From the NCBI GenBank assembly GCA_011799875.1, contig CM022302.1:100504237-100568236 (forward strand): 64,000 bases of DNA, read 5' to 3'. Source of the stretch: Thinopyrum elongatum. Taxonomy: Eukaryota > Streptophyta > Magnoliopsida > Poales > Poaceae. Shown one piece after another: positions 46,502 through 56,807 of this stretch; the first letter of the stretch is position 1; each line of letters begins with the position of its first letter. Below the pieces are notes generated by a model. It worked only from the letters and a program-made list of their open reading frames with translations. It did not search any database and was not told the DNA's origin. The translations under genes were made by a program, and so were the position numbers.

Positions 46502-49500
46502 ATCCGGTCTTGTACATAGCATGGCATACATAATAGAACCAACTGCCGAAGCGTATGGAACATCATTCATTTGTACTCGCTCATCGAGGGTCCTAGGACA
46601 CTGATTCTTGCAAAGCACCGTGCCAGGTGACATGGGGAGTAGGCCTTTCTTGGAGTTCTCCATGTTGAACCTTTTCAACACCTTGTCAATGTATATGCTT
46701 TGGCTAAGCGCTATCAGGCGTTTTGATCTATCTCTATAGATCCTAATGCCCAATACATATGCCGCTTCGCCTAAGTCTTTCATTGAAAACCTTTTCTTCA
46801 ATGAGTCTTTTATTTCGCTAAGAAAATTCACGTCATTTCCAATCAACAATATGTCATCCACATACAAGATTAGAAATGCTTTTGCTCTCCCACTAAACTT
46901 CTTGTAAACACAAGATTCTTCGTCATTCCTGATGAAGCCAAACTCTTTGACCACTTCATCAAAACGAATGTTCCAGCTCCTTGACGCTTGCTTCAGACCA
47001 TAAATGGCTTTCTGAAGTTTGCATACCTTTCCAGCATCCTTATGAATGACAAAACCTTCTGGCTGTATCATGTATACATCCTCTTTGAGGTTTCCATTTA
47101 GGAAAGCCGTTTTGACATCCATCTGCCATATTTCAAAATCAAAATAAGCAGCAATTGCTAGCAATATCCGAACAGACCTAAGCATAGCTACGGGCGAGAA
47201 AGTCTCATCGTAGTCCACTCCTGGAACTTGCGTGAACCCTTTCGTGACAAGTCTAGCTTTGTGGATAGTAATGTTACCATCCGCGTCCGTCTTTCTTTTG
47301 AAAATCCATTTACAACCAATGGGCTTTACGCCTTCTGGAAGTTATTCCAAGTTCCAAACTTGGTTTTCGTACATGGATTCCATTTCGGATTTCATGGCCT
47401 TGTGCCATTCCTTTGAGCTAGGCCCCACCATCGCTTCCTTGTAGTGCGCATGTTCATCATCTTCAAGAATGAAGATTTCATTATGAAACCACTCAGGTAG
47501 CTGGATAGCCCTACCTGATTTGCGCGGTTCAGTTACAACATTGTCTGAAGTCTCCGCATCATATGCGACAACTTCTGGCTCAGTTGTAGGGCTAATTAGC
47601 GGAATTTCTTCCGGTTCCTTAGCCATATCAACGGTCGCCGAAGATTCACTAATCTCATTAAGTTGTACTGTCCTCCCACTCACTTCTTTAGTGAGAAACT
47701 CTTTCTCAAGAAAGACTCCATGTTTTGCAACAAACACTTTGCTCTCGGAGGCGTGGTAGAAAGAATACCCAACTATCTCCTTGGGATAACCTAGGAAGTA
47801 ACATTTGTCTGATCTGGGATCAAGTTTGCTTGGCTGTAAACGCTTTACGTATGCCTCACAACCCCAAATTTTGAGAAACGACAAGTCAGGTTTCTTCCCG
47901 TGCCATATCTCATATGGCGTCGTCTCAACAGACTTAGACGGTGCTTTGTTAAGTGTGTGAGCGGCAGTAAGTAGTGCGTGACCCCAAAAAGATATCAGAA
48001 GATCCGTAAGAGACATCATCGACCTTACCATGTCCAACAAGGTTCGGTTACGTCGTTCCGATACTCCATTTCTCTGTGGAGTTCTGGGAGGCGTAAGCTG
48101 TGAAACGATTCCACGGTCACTCAGATGTTGGCCAAACTCATGGCTAAGATATTCGCCTCCGCGATCAGACCGCAGAAACTTAATCTTTTTGTCACGATGA
48201 TTTTCTACCTCATTCTGAAATTCTTTGAACTTTTCAAAGGTTTCCGACTTATGCTTCATTAAGTAGATATAGCATATCGACTTAAATCATCAGTAAAAGT
48301 CACGAAGTAGAAATACCCACCCCGTGCGACTGTGTTCATTGGACCACATACATCACTATGTATTATTTCCAATAATTCACCCGCCCGTTCAGGATGACCC
48401 GTGAATGGCGTCTTGGTCATTTTTCCCATCAGACAAGCTTCACATGTTTCAAATGATTCAAAATCAAAAGACGGTAAAGCTCCATTTGACTGGAGTCTTT
48501 GCATGCGTTTCTTTCCGATGTGGCCAAGTCGACAGTGCCACAAATAAGTGGTGGTGGTATCAGCCTTCTTAAGGCATTTAGCATTCACGTTAAAGACATC
48601 ATTTCCACATTCAAGATTTAGTATGAAAAGGCCGCCAACAATGGGTGCAAATCCATAAAACATATCCTTACAATAAAGTGAACAACCATTGTTCTCAGAC
48701 TTGTACGAATACCCATCGTGTACTAAACATGATCCGGAGATAATGTTTCTACACAATAGTGGAACAAAATAACAGTTACTTAGTTCTAAGATAAATCCTG
48801 AAGGGAGACGTAGAGGCATAATGCCGACGGCTTGAGCGGCGATCCCAGCGCCGTTCCCGACACGCATCATGACTTCATTCTTTGCCAGCTTGCGCACCTT
48901 CTGAAGCCCCTGTATCGAGTTGCAAATGTGAGCAACCGATCCGGTATCAAATACCCAAGACTTAGAATTTTCACTAGCAAGCAAAACGTCAATGACATTT
49001 ACTTGTATAACAATTATACCTTTTCCTGTTTTCCCGGACTTCTTATCTTCCAGATACTTCTTGCAGTTTCTCTTCCAGTGCCCTGTGCCCTTGCAGTAGA
49101 AGCACTCAATTTCATTCTTGGCTCCACCCTTAGAGTTGCTTTGGGAGCCAGTCTTACCGGTGCCCTTGCCCTTCTTTGGCTTGCCTTTCTTCTTTTTGAA
49201 ACTGGCGGTTTTATTCACAAGCAACACTTGCTTGCGATTTTTCCGCAGTCCTCCTTCTGCAGTTTTCAGCATGGCGAGCACCTCTTCTGGTTCCTTCTCC
49301 ATCCCACTCATGTTGTAGTTCAAGACAAAACCGTCGTAAGACGGGGGGAGTGAAGAAAGCAACATGTCCATCATATGGCCAGGTGGAAGTGGAAATTCCA
49401 GGGTTTTAAGCCTTTCAGAATAGCCAATCATTTTGACCACGTGTTCGCCAACTGAACTACCCTCAGCCATCTTGCAATCCATCAAAGCCTTCATGATATC

Positions 49501-49848
49501 AAATCATTCAGACTTTGCGGTTTCCTTGTACAGAGCATCCAATTCCCGGATCATATCACGGGGTTTATGGAATTCAAAACGTCTTTGAAGCTCTGCACTC
49601 ATGCAAGCTAGCATGAGGCACTGCACTAAGTTGTGATCATCATCCTTAGTGGCCCAGACATTTTGTAAATCTTCCGGGGCTTCTGCCGCCGGTTTAGCTG
49701 GAAGAGCAATTTCAAGCACATACTATTTCTTAGCACTCTTGAGGACAATCCTCAGGTTGCGGACCCAGTCCGCATAGTTGTTTCCAGTCGCCGCTAACTT
49801 CTCTCTCTCTAACATCGGGCCTAAGTTGAATGCGGTGTTGCGAGCCAT
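46502..49848 (-). pseudogene. Gag-protease-integrase-RT of the outer Copia element, broken
   Basis: The gag ATG is at 49846-49848 (MARNTAFNLGPML). A TAG about 42 codons in (near 49721) and a TGA near 49501-49503 interrupt gag. From 49494 the frame holds a zinc knuckle (CFYCKGTGHWKRNC, residues 131-144 of that segment) and a protease motif (WVFDTGS, residue 180). The integrase zinc-binding H320, H325, C351, C354 and the first catalytic Asp (HSDVCGP) follow. A 1-bp deletion near 48277 shifts the frame at the 48259 junction. Integrase continues with SDRGGEY and NGVSERRNRTLL, is stopped by TAA just below 47342, then RT follows (DVKTAFLNG; YVDDILL). RT is cut by the solo LTR at 46502. Domain order protease-integrase-RT-RNase H defines Copia. 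Confidence 0.95.
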
Positions 49849-51098
49849 TTGATCTACAACGGAAAACACAGGTTTCACTTAGACTTTGTTTATAATGAAA
49901 ATGCACTAGTGAATAAACAATTTTATTCTAAAGTGCGCTCCCACTCAAATCAATATCTCTCAAAATTGATTGTGAGTGATTCAAGACCCGTGTCTGGATT
50001 GTTCGCCATTGGTGTAACACCACTGATGACAAAAATCTTAACCGGTAGGCTAACTTGCCAATCACATCTCTATGTGACTCTTGTTCATCTTTCGATGCGT
50101 GTGTTCCGAGCTCATGACGGTCATGCCTGAACGTCAAGACAACCAAGTGATCTTGCTGCGAGGTCTCAACTCACCCGCCTCACACTTCTCTAATCGTTTG
50201 TACCCGTGTGACACGGCCCACCCCGAAAAGATAGGTGCCGTGACGGTGCTACACTTGGGAGAACACTTACTACTTGATATTTTTAGTGAGAGATCACCCT
50301 AATAAAAAGCGACTACCGCGCAATCAAGAAGGGTGCATCAAGAGGGATAAACATCTCAGGCAATTCATAATAGCATGATATGGTATAGCCCCTTCTGACG
50401 AAGAAGTCTTTCATTTCTTCGTCTTCGGTATTCGCATCAGTGTTCACCTTCGCAAAGATTGCCACCACCTTGTCGATGCACCAGATAATATTGCTATCTC
50501 CATAGCGGATAAAATAAATGCATTACTTAAGGTTGACACGCAGGTCATTAAAGTGACAATCATATGGCTCCAGCCATCATGCCGAATCATGACACGCAGG
50601 CTACCAACGTTTTATTTTACGTGGCTTCTAAAGTTTTGATTCAAACCGCAGCTACCAACGTTTATCATCAAGTATGATTATTCAAGTTGCTAGATTAACT
50701 TTCCAGGGTGTATGAAAACACGAGATAATAAAATCTCGAGTCCCATACTAAACTTCGTCATATGCATGACCCCCGTGCAGATCATATCTACATTGCCCTT
50801 TCATCTGTGAAATTTCATCTTTCCTTTAATTATGGTGGAACCGAAAGAACTGATAGCAATCAGGATCGTGGATTGCCAGAACTTTGTGAAATTTCACCAT
50901 GCCATTTCAGGATCAGAAATACGCAAATTCTAGGGAAGCAACAAGAACATCGGGTAACAGATTTCATCTGCCACCCGCATAAATAATTTTTAGCAATAGA
51001 TCTCATCTACTCCAAAATTATATTATGCAATACCCATACATCTCCATGTATTCTAGATCATAACCTGCATCTACACATAGCACGACTCTTGATGCCAC
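49849..51098 (-). other. 5' leader of the outer Copia element
   Basis: 1.25 kb between the right LTR and gag. Next to the LTR lies GTGGCATCAAGAGTC (minus strand), a degenerate primer-binding site. The stretch is closely similar to the inner element's leader (38722-40105) and has no convincing gene. Short frames at 49928-50146 mirror those at 38820-39026 by homology. Confidence 0.7.
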
Positions 51099-53213
51099 TG
51101 TAAGGGAACGCGACAGAAAATAAATTTTTTCGGTATAGCGAGCACGCCCAGGACCACTATGGAGACTGCATACAAGGTTTGATCTGATTCGTACCGACTC
51201 GAAGTGTAGCGGAAGAAGAGTCAGTATAGATCGTTGGTGCAGATCCCCGCAGCTAGGATTTACAAACTCCCAACCGCGAGGATGTACTCCCTCGTCGGAT
51301 AGCCCTTCGGGAGGCGGTCGGACAGTCCCTCGGACGATGTCACGGACAGCCCTCCGGGAGGACCCTCGAAACCCGAATGGTAACTTGGACAGCCCTCCGG
51401 GAAGACACTCGAACAACCCCTCGGGCAAAATATCAAAACTATGACCTCTCTACGGGGTTGCACACATACGGTGTCAGCTATCCGGCAGGGCTTCGCCGTC
51501 CAGAACTAGTTCCTACCGGAACCCAGACAGCCTTTCGGCTCTACGAAACTCTTTTCGTGGGAGGGAGAGAAGAAGCCAGATAATGCATGGCATGTGTATG
51601 AGAGCAAGGGGTGAGTGTGGAGGGCTGCCCCTCCACCTCTATTTATAGGAAATCCCCAGGGGTAGGGTAGTTTAACACAAAAACCCAAAGTGCACATGAA
51701 TGAAGTCCTTCCTCAAGGGCATAAGGGTGAAACCAAGGAACAAGAGGGGCTCCATGGTGGAGCCCCAAGTGTGGCCGGCCACTCCCCCATGTGGGGCCCC
51801 CAAAGGGGCTCCTATCCATCCATGTCACACCCCTAGATCTTTTGAGCAAAGCCCAAAAAAATGGCTTCCCATAAAGTAATCCAAAAAGCACTTTCACTAT
51901 TCATGACGACATTTTTCAGCGTCCGTTCGAACTGAAAATATTTATGTGGGTTAGAACATTTTCAGTACCCACTAAAATAATTTTCAACGCATTCCAGAAC
52001 AATTCCTGTTTAGTGATTTTCATCTGCGAAAAGCATCTGAAGTGGTTCCGGCAGCTCCGGAACATTTCCGGTTTTTCTTCCAGAAAATTCCCAGAAGTTT
52101 CCAGAATGATTCTGGCACCCTCCAAAAATTATCAGGCATGTGCCGAAACCAATTTGACTTAATGGTATCCTCTGAAACAACTTTTCAGTATCACCGGAAC
52201 TCATCCGGTGACCTCTTTCTTCGGAACTTTTCCGCTGTCTCCGAAAAACTTTTTTCGAAAACTTTCTCTCAAACTCCTTGTCTAGTATTCAGCAGATAGA
52301 TGACCCTTAAGCATGTGACCCTATAGGTTCGGTGAAGTATAGACATGACCCAGAACCCCTTCCGATCAATGATCAACATCGGAGCCGTGGACACCCATAT
52401 TGACCCCTATACCCACACGAATGAATATTCGAGTGAACCTCCAGTTGCCGTGTGCTATTCCTGTTGCTTTGCGATATGTTACAAACACCCGAGGTGAGTT
52501 ATATTGCATCCCCATGGATCAACAAATTTGTCCACTATGCAAGTTACCTCGTTACCGGTTTTGTTCTATTTTCTCGTTTCCATGTTCCGGCATCCCAGTG
52601 ATCAAATCACAATGTGTCTGGCCAGACGATGATGGATACCATTACACCGAGAGGGCCCGAGTATATCTCTCCATCGTCGGAGGAGCAAATCCCAATCTTG
52701 AGCTATTTCGTTACTTGCCATACCTTTCCATGAACCCGTAAGCCGCCGTAATAGCCACCCAGTTACGGATGACGTTTAACAAACCCCAAAGTTCACGAAG
52801 CAAGCACGAAGGAACTCGATACTCTCATGGTCTAAGGAATTATGCAAACATTAACTATCTCTGTGTTATTAACCATAAACTTGTAACGATAGAATCTCAT
52901 AGCATAACATCAATTCGGGTTGATTCAACACAAGTGTTCTACCAACATTGTGCCCTCAAAAATTGCCAGCACATCCATGCCCATGATCAGGAAAACTGGA
53001 TCATCATGCAATACTTGAGCCAGTCTTAGAGGCAAGACTAGGAATACATTTTACCGTTTATTATACCACACGTGCACATGAGTTTCCCTCCGAGCCTCGT
53101 GTTATTGTAGACTCGAGAATCATAGCAGTTATAGCATTGGACATAAACATTCATTACAAACTTTGGAGATACAAAATAACTGTTATTACTGCCTCTTGGG
53201 CATATCTCCTACA
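51099..53213 (-). mobile_element. Outer Copia right LTR (5' LTR), complete
   Basis: 2,115 bp, TGTAAGGGAACGCGACAG...CTCCTACA, followed by the target duplication GTAAG (53214-53218). TATA box (minus strand) at 51637-51647. Confidence 0.95.
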
Positions 53214-54180
53214 GTAAGAGGAAGCTATCGCCCGTTCGTCATCAAACATGCATTGTTCCCTCTCAGAACGACGAACCTTCTAGTGAGTTGCTCCGGTTTG
53301 TGAGGGGGGTGTGTCCAAACTTTCGTCAAACATGCCAAATTTTTTACCACATCATCTTGGTGGCATGACATTACATCAAGCAAGGTTTCATGTGTTTATG
53401 ATCTTTTTTTAATTTTTTGGAATTTAAATGCCATGGCACTCCATGCATGTGTCCAGACCGTGAGACCAATATGTTTGAAAATTCCTTTCAATTTACTACA
53501 CATGGAATTAACTCGCACACAAGTACACAAATATGATTTTACAAACCGTTATGGTTAGCTGTTGCATGTAGATGTAGTTCAAATTTGAGTTACGGTCATT
53601 AACTGGTTAGAAAATCACTTAAATGTCTTTAAAAGGTCAAATGACGCCTGAAATTTTCCAATTTTTCAAATGATAGTTGTATTAGTGCACGTTAAGTGTA
53701 GAATTTTTTTTAAGGCCGTAAGAGGAAGCTATTGCCCGTTCATCATCAAACATGCATTGTTCCCTCTCGGAACCACGAGCCTTCTAGTGAGTTGCTCCAG
53801 GTTGTGAGGGGTGTGTGTCCAAACTTTCGTCAAACATGCCAAATTTTTTACCACATCATCTTGGTGGCATGACATTACATCAAGCAATGTTTCATGTGTT
53901 TCTGATCTTTTTTTAATTTTTTAGAATTTAAATGCCATGGCACTCCATGCCTTGTGTCATAGCCGTGAGACCAATATGTTTGAAAATTCCTTCCAATTTA
54001 ATGCACATGGAATTAACTCGCACACAAGTACACAAATATGACTTTTCAAATCGTTATGGTTAGCTGTTGCATGTACATGTAGTTCAAATTTGAATTACAG
54101 ACATTAAATGGCTAGAAAATCACTTAGTTGTCTTAAAAGGTCAAATGACCGCTGAAATTTTCCAAATTTTGACAGTACTA
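53214..54180. repeat. About 500-bp tandem array, third block
   Basis: Nearly two units (marker CATGTAGATGTAG near 53568 and CATGTACATGTAG near 54070). It starts exactly where the second block stopped, so removing the Copia complex restores the sequence GTAAGAGGAAGCTAT. Confidence 0.85.
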
Positions 54181-54421
54181 CAAATTTTCTCGTTCATTTA
54201 AAACACCATCCGTTGCCACTTTACTCCAAATTCGTCTTTCACAGCTAATAAAATATATCAACAACATCACACACAGTTTTTTGTAGGAACCGTTTGCGAT
54301 GAAAATTCATGTGTCTATTTAAGTCTTCCTCCTTAAGATTCACTGGCTCGTCTGCTCCAGTGCCGGCAACCCCCAAATCCACGAATCCCAATCCCCATTC
54401 CCGCAACCCCTTCTTGCAAAG
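54181..54421 (+). promoter_or_regulatory. Probable promoter and 5' leader of the alanine-rich gene
   Basis: Unique-looking sequence between the array and the ATG. A TATA-like TCTATTTAAG lies near 54315, followed by a C-rich leader typical of plant 5' ends. The assignment is inferential. Confidence 0.35.
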
Positions 54422-54805
54422 ATGACACCATGGAAACGCTTCGTGAGGGCCCGTACGGTGGCCGCGTCCTCCCCGAGCGCCGCCGCCTGCGCTGAGAGCA
54501 CCGCCGCCTACGCCGAGAGTGCCACCGCATCCGCATTGAGCGCGGCTGCATCTGCCGAGAGGGCATCTGCGACAGCCGACAGGGCAGCTGCGGCAGCCGA
54601 GAGCGCTCGAGCTGCCTTCCATGTCACCGATGTCACCCTGGCCCGGGTCGAGGCCATCCACGCCAAGATCGAGGACGCACACGCCAAGATATTCCAGGGC
54701 ACCTCGGAATCCAGCATGCAACCCATGTCCGAAAAGGCGGCGGTGGCCATGGAGCACCTGCTTCCTCATGAGATCGCCGAGCGGAAGCTGGAGATGCAGG
54801 AGTGA
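54422..54805 (+). pseudogene. Alanine-rich heptad-repeat protein, truncated by an LTR
   Basis: ATG 54422, in the context AAAGATGACACC. Residues 24-65 are six seven-residue units (AEST AAY, AESATAS, ALSAAAS, AERASAT, ADRAAAA, AESARAA) encoded by a 21-bp tandem repeat at 54491-54616. This predicts a continuous Ala-rich helix or coiled coil. A second helical part (VTLARVEAIHAKIEDAHAKI) follows. The frame ends LEMQE and its TGA (54803-54805) is the first three bases of the inserted LTR, so the true C-terminus is lost. I do not recognise the family. The gene may belong to host DNA or to a larger element that also holds the 500-bp array. Confidence 0.5.
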
Positions 54806-56286
54806 AAGTGCGTTATATCGACTAGAGGGGGGGGTGAATAGGCGATTTTTACAAATTCGTCACTGAGGAATTTCAAGGTGAGGAAATTCCTAAGCAACGA
54901 ACTACTTAGCAGCGGAATAAGTACTCAGATGCATAACTTGGCATAAGCACAGTCATCATGATGAAATGAAATAGACACAGAGTACAGGTAGCGTGAAACA
55001 CAGGATAAGCAGGCTGAAGACTAAGTGACTGAAGAATTGGGATTGAGGAAATTGAGAAAGTCTTCAGTCAAAGTCTTCAAACAGTAATGATAAAGTACAT
55101 AGCAAGTATGCGAGGAAATGAAAGGGTTGAGGAAATAGAACCAGTAGCTCGGTGAAGACAATGGTTTGGTAGACCAGTTCCAACTGCTGTGACAGTGGTA
55201 CGTCTGGTTGGAGCGGCTAGGTATTTAAACCTGAGGACACACAGTCCTCACCGTATTCTCCTTGAGCTAAGGTCACACAGACCTCGCCCAATCACTCGTG
55301 GTAAGTCTTCACAGGTGACTTCCAAACCTTCATAGACTCGGTCACTCGGCGATCCACAATTTCCTCTTGGATGCTCTAGACCATGACGCCTAACCGTCTG
55401 GAGGATGCACAGTCCTCAAAGGTAACAAGCGTCGGTTCCACACAGGAACAATTTCTTCAGTGATGCTCAATCACTTTGGGTTTTAGGTGTTGGGTTTGGT
55501 TTTTTTCCTCACTTGATGATTTTCACTCAAAGTCCTCGGAGGATGGGATGCTCTAAATGACAAGTGTCAATCTATGTCTCGAAGCAGCCAACCAGCTAGT
55601 GGTTGTAGGGGGTGGCTATTTATAGCCGGGGAGCAGCCCGACATGATAAGACAGAAATGCCCTTCAATGATATGACTGTTAGGTGGGTAGGATATTTTGG
55701 ACAGCTGGCGCATAGCACAGCAACGGTAAAAAATTTGAGCTCTCAAATTCCTCAGGGCTATCATGATCCTCACTTGTAGGCAATCCGCACTGGCGAATTC
55801 CTAACTCCTCAGTCAGAACAAATTCCTCGGAGAATAGAAGAACTTCGTCTCTGTCACTGAAGAACTTGACTGAACTGTAATGAGATTTCCAATGGCTTCA
55901 CTCGAAAGGATTGGTAGGTGTAGGATTTGAGTTGAGCATCACTTGGAAACTTTTCCATAGTTTTACCTCGACCCCCTTTAACAGTACGGTGTTTCCTATG
56001 ACTCAAGAAGAAGAAAATGAAACTATGAAAACAAAAGTCTTCACGCTTCATAATCCTCGCATGAATATCAAGTCTTCAAGGTCACACCAATTTCCTCATT
56101 TTCAAAGTCTTCAAGAAAACCAAAGTCTTCAACTGAAGACATTCATTTTTAGGGGTCGACTTTCTTCGTAAATATCAAACTCCTCATAGACTTATAGAAC
56201 CTGTGTACACTCACAAACACATTAGTCCCTTAACCTATAAGTCTTCAATACACCAAAATCACTAAGGGGCACTAGATGCACTTACA
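54803..56286 (-). mobile_element. 3' LTR of the large-protein element
   Basis: 1,484 bp. The plus-strand left end TGAAAGTGCG and the phrase GGGGGGTGAATAGGCG resemble, in reverse complement, the CGCCTATTCACCCCCC...CTTTCA end of the gag-only element's LTR (12138). The two families may therefore be distantly related. Minus-strand TATAAATAG at 55616-55624. Confidence 0.75.
55616..55624 (-). promoter_or_regulatory. LTR TATA box of the large-protein element
   Basis: TATAAATAG on the minus strand, mid-LTR. Confidence 0.5.
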
Positions 56287-56303
56287 ATCTCCCCCTTTTT
56301 GGT
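56287..56303 (-). promoter_or_regulatory. Polypurine tract of the large-protein element
   Basis: On the minus strand CCAAAAAGGGGGAGAT abuts the LTR start TGTAAGTG. This fixes the orientation and shows the adjacent LTR is the 3' one. Confidence 0.8.
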
Positions 56304-56807
56304 GATTGATGACAAATAGGTTAAGTTTTCAACGGGGATAAAACATATGAAGTGTAAATACTGATATTGAGGAATTTGATTGCAAGATATAGAGGAACTC
56401 CCCCTGAAGATGTGCATATTGAGGATTTTGCTTTGGATTGCAAATGCACATTGTAGAGTAATATCATGGAGATCTCCCCCTATATCTTGTAATTCATACA
56501 TGCATTTAACATTTGATATGAAGAATTTGAAATGCATGATGAAATATGGTGTCTGACGAAATTCAGCATGCGTGCATTAAGGTACTTGAGGAAATAAGCA
56601 TGCAGAAAGCAGAGCAAAAGTATCAGACCACCATAGGACTTAAGTTTAAAACTCAACCAACAAACACTTCAGAAGAGCGAGAGTTGTAACTTAATAGAAA
56701 AAATAGCCCATGTATAAGACCCGCTTGAAGACTAACTCAAATTTCTCCCCCTTTGTCATCGAATGACCAAAAGGGACAAAAATGAGGACTAACGCCCCTG
56801 AAGAATA

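Larger units (their letters stand above)
32003..53213 (-). mobile_element. Outer Copia retrotransposon, split by two further insertions
   Basis: LTRs start (minus strand) TGTAGGAGATATGCCC and end in TTACA. The left LTR is 32003-32717 plus 42275-43675 (2,116 bp joined), the right LTR 51099-53213 (2,115 bp). The target duplication GTAAG lies at 31998-32002 and 53214-53218. The interior (43676-51098) codes gag, protease, integrase, RT and RNase H on the minus strand in Copia order. Without the solo LTR (44330-46501) the interior is about 5.25 kb. The element is dead: three in-frame stops, one frameshift and the solo LTR. The first 400 bp of the two LTRs differ by roughly 5% by eye, so it is older than its passengers. 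The LTR start resembles the BARE/Angela group of Triticeae Copia elements, but the family is not assigned. Confidence 0.9.

Noticed and set aside
50762..50986. Open frame in the Copia leader
   Set aside because: Non-coding leader shared by both Copia elements; the frame is not kept in the inner element.
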